From assembly GCA_012964665.1 (NCBI GenBank), contig DTTO01000009.1:1-46723 (forward strand): a stretch of DNA of 46,723 bases, in the 5' to 3' direction. The position numbers were made by a program, and so were the translations under genes. Positions 46,600-46,723 of this stretch are shown here, piece by piece (the stretch's first letter is position 1; each line of letters starts with the position of its first letter). The DNA is from Fidelibacterota bacterium. Lineage in GTDB: Bacteria > Fidelibacterota > Marinisomatia > Marinisomatales > TCS55. A model generated the notes under the pieces. The model saw nothing but the letters and a program-made list of their open reading frames with translations. It was not told the DNA's origin and did no database searches.

Positions 46600-46723
46600 T
46601 TTGTACAATTATTGATAAGAAGGACTCTACCTGTTCATAATGGACATCTCTACCAAACTGACCACTAATTTACTCGATTCTTCAGCGGAATTAAAAAAGG
46701 GTTTTGTCGCAATTCATTTTCTA
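46600..46723. other. Right-edge stretch, no confident gene
   Basis: This 124-base end has two weak possibilities. On the plus strand an open frame from ATG 46640 to the edge encodes MDISTKLTTNLLDSSAELKK and continues, with AAGGA 17 bases or more before it. On the minus strand a frame ending at TAG (46665-46667) could be the last 18 codons of a gene to the right (ENELRQNPFLIPLKNRVN). The prevailing minus-strand organisation favours the second, but neither can be decided. Confidence 0.25.

Noticed and set aside
1-46723. CRISPR arrays, insertion sequences, prophage or integron elements
   Set aside because: No regularly spaced repeats, transposase or phage genes were seen; the Xer recombinase lies in a housekeeping operon with no att-like flanks.

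Overview
The window is a compact, low-GC bacterial chromosome segment. After one plus-strand gene (nrdJ) near the left edge, essentially everything lies on the minus strand in long runs of genes that touch or overlap by 1-4 bases. The cell envelope is diderm: there is a LolCDE-type lipoprotein exporter, an Omp85 protein next to a TamB-like protein, several lipoproteins and a GmhA heptose enzyme. A cobalamin-dependent ribonucleotide reductase, a CdaA-type c-di-AMP synthase next to folP, a short EF-Ts and a Bat-like MoxR/DUF58 cluster fit a marine lineage of the Bacteroidota/FCB neighbourhood, with Marinimicrobia (SAR406) as my best guess. That assignment is an inference; no rRNA is present.

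Layout from left to right: a lipoprotein fragment and tRNA-Gly(CCC); a 356-base regulatory gap with two DnaA-box-like sites; nrdJ (+). A shared terminator follows. Then, on the minus strand and in reverse order of transcription: frr, pyrH, tsf, rpsB, rpsI, rplM (translation operon); pyrC, pyrB, pyrR with a PyrR-type attenuator leader; miaA; mutL, ftcD, a 46-residue membrane protein, an M50 protease, xerD, gmhA, gcvH, accC, accB, efp; a BatD-like lipoprotein, DUF58, MoxR, a TPR lipoprotein, an Omp85 protein and TamB (envelope cluster); dnaK; clpC; lolD and two LolC/E permeases; lysS and prfB; cdaA and folP; ftsH, hpt, tilS; and a long methylenetetrahydrofolate reductase.

The genes are mostly housekeeping: translation (S2, S9, L13, EF-Ts, EF-P, RRF, RF2, LysRS, TilS, MiaA), pyrimidine synthesis and salvage, fatty-acid initiation (AccBC), proteostasis (DnaK, ClpC, FtsH), envelope biogenesis and one-carbon/folate metabolism (FolP, MTHFR, FtcD, GcvH).

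The most notable points are: (1) a 591-residue MTHFR with a C-terminal half that looks like the S-adenosylmethionine-binding regulatory domain of eukaryotic enzymes; (2) a complete PyrR-binding hairpin (CAGAGA hexaloop), antiterminator segments and terminator before pyrR in a diderm; (3) a programmed +1 frameshift in prfB, so the true start lies upstream of the obvious ORF; (4) two helically phased DnaA boxes upstream of the nrdJ promoter. No CRISPR array, insertion sequence or clear mobile element was seen.
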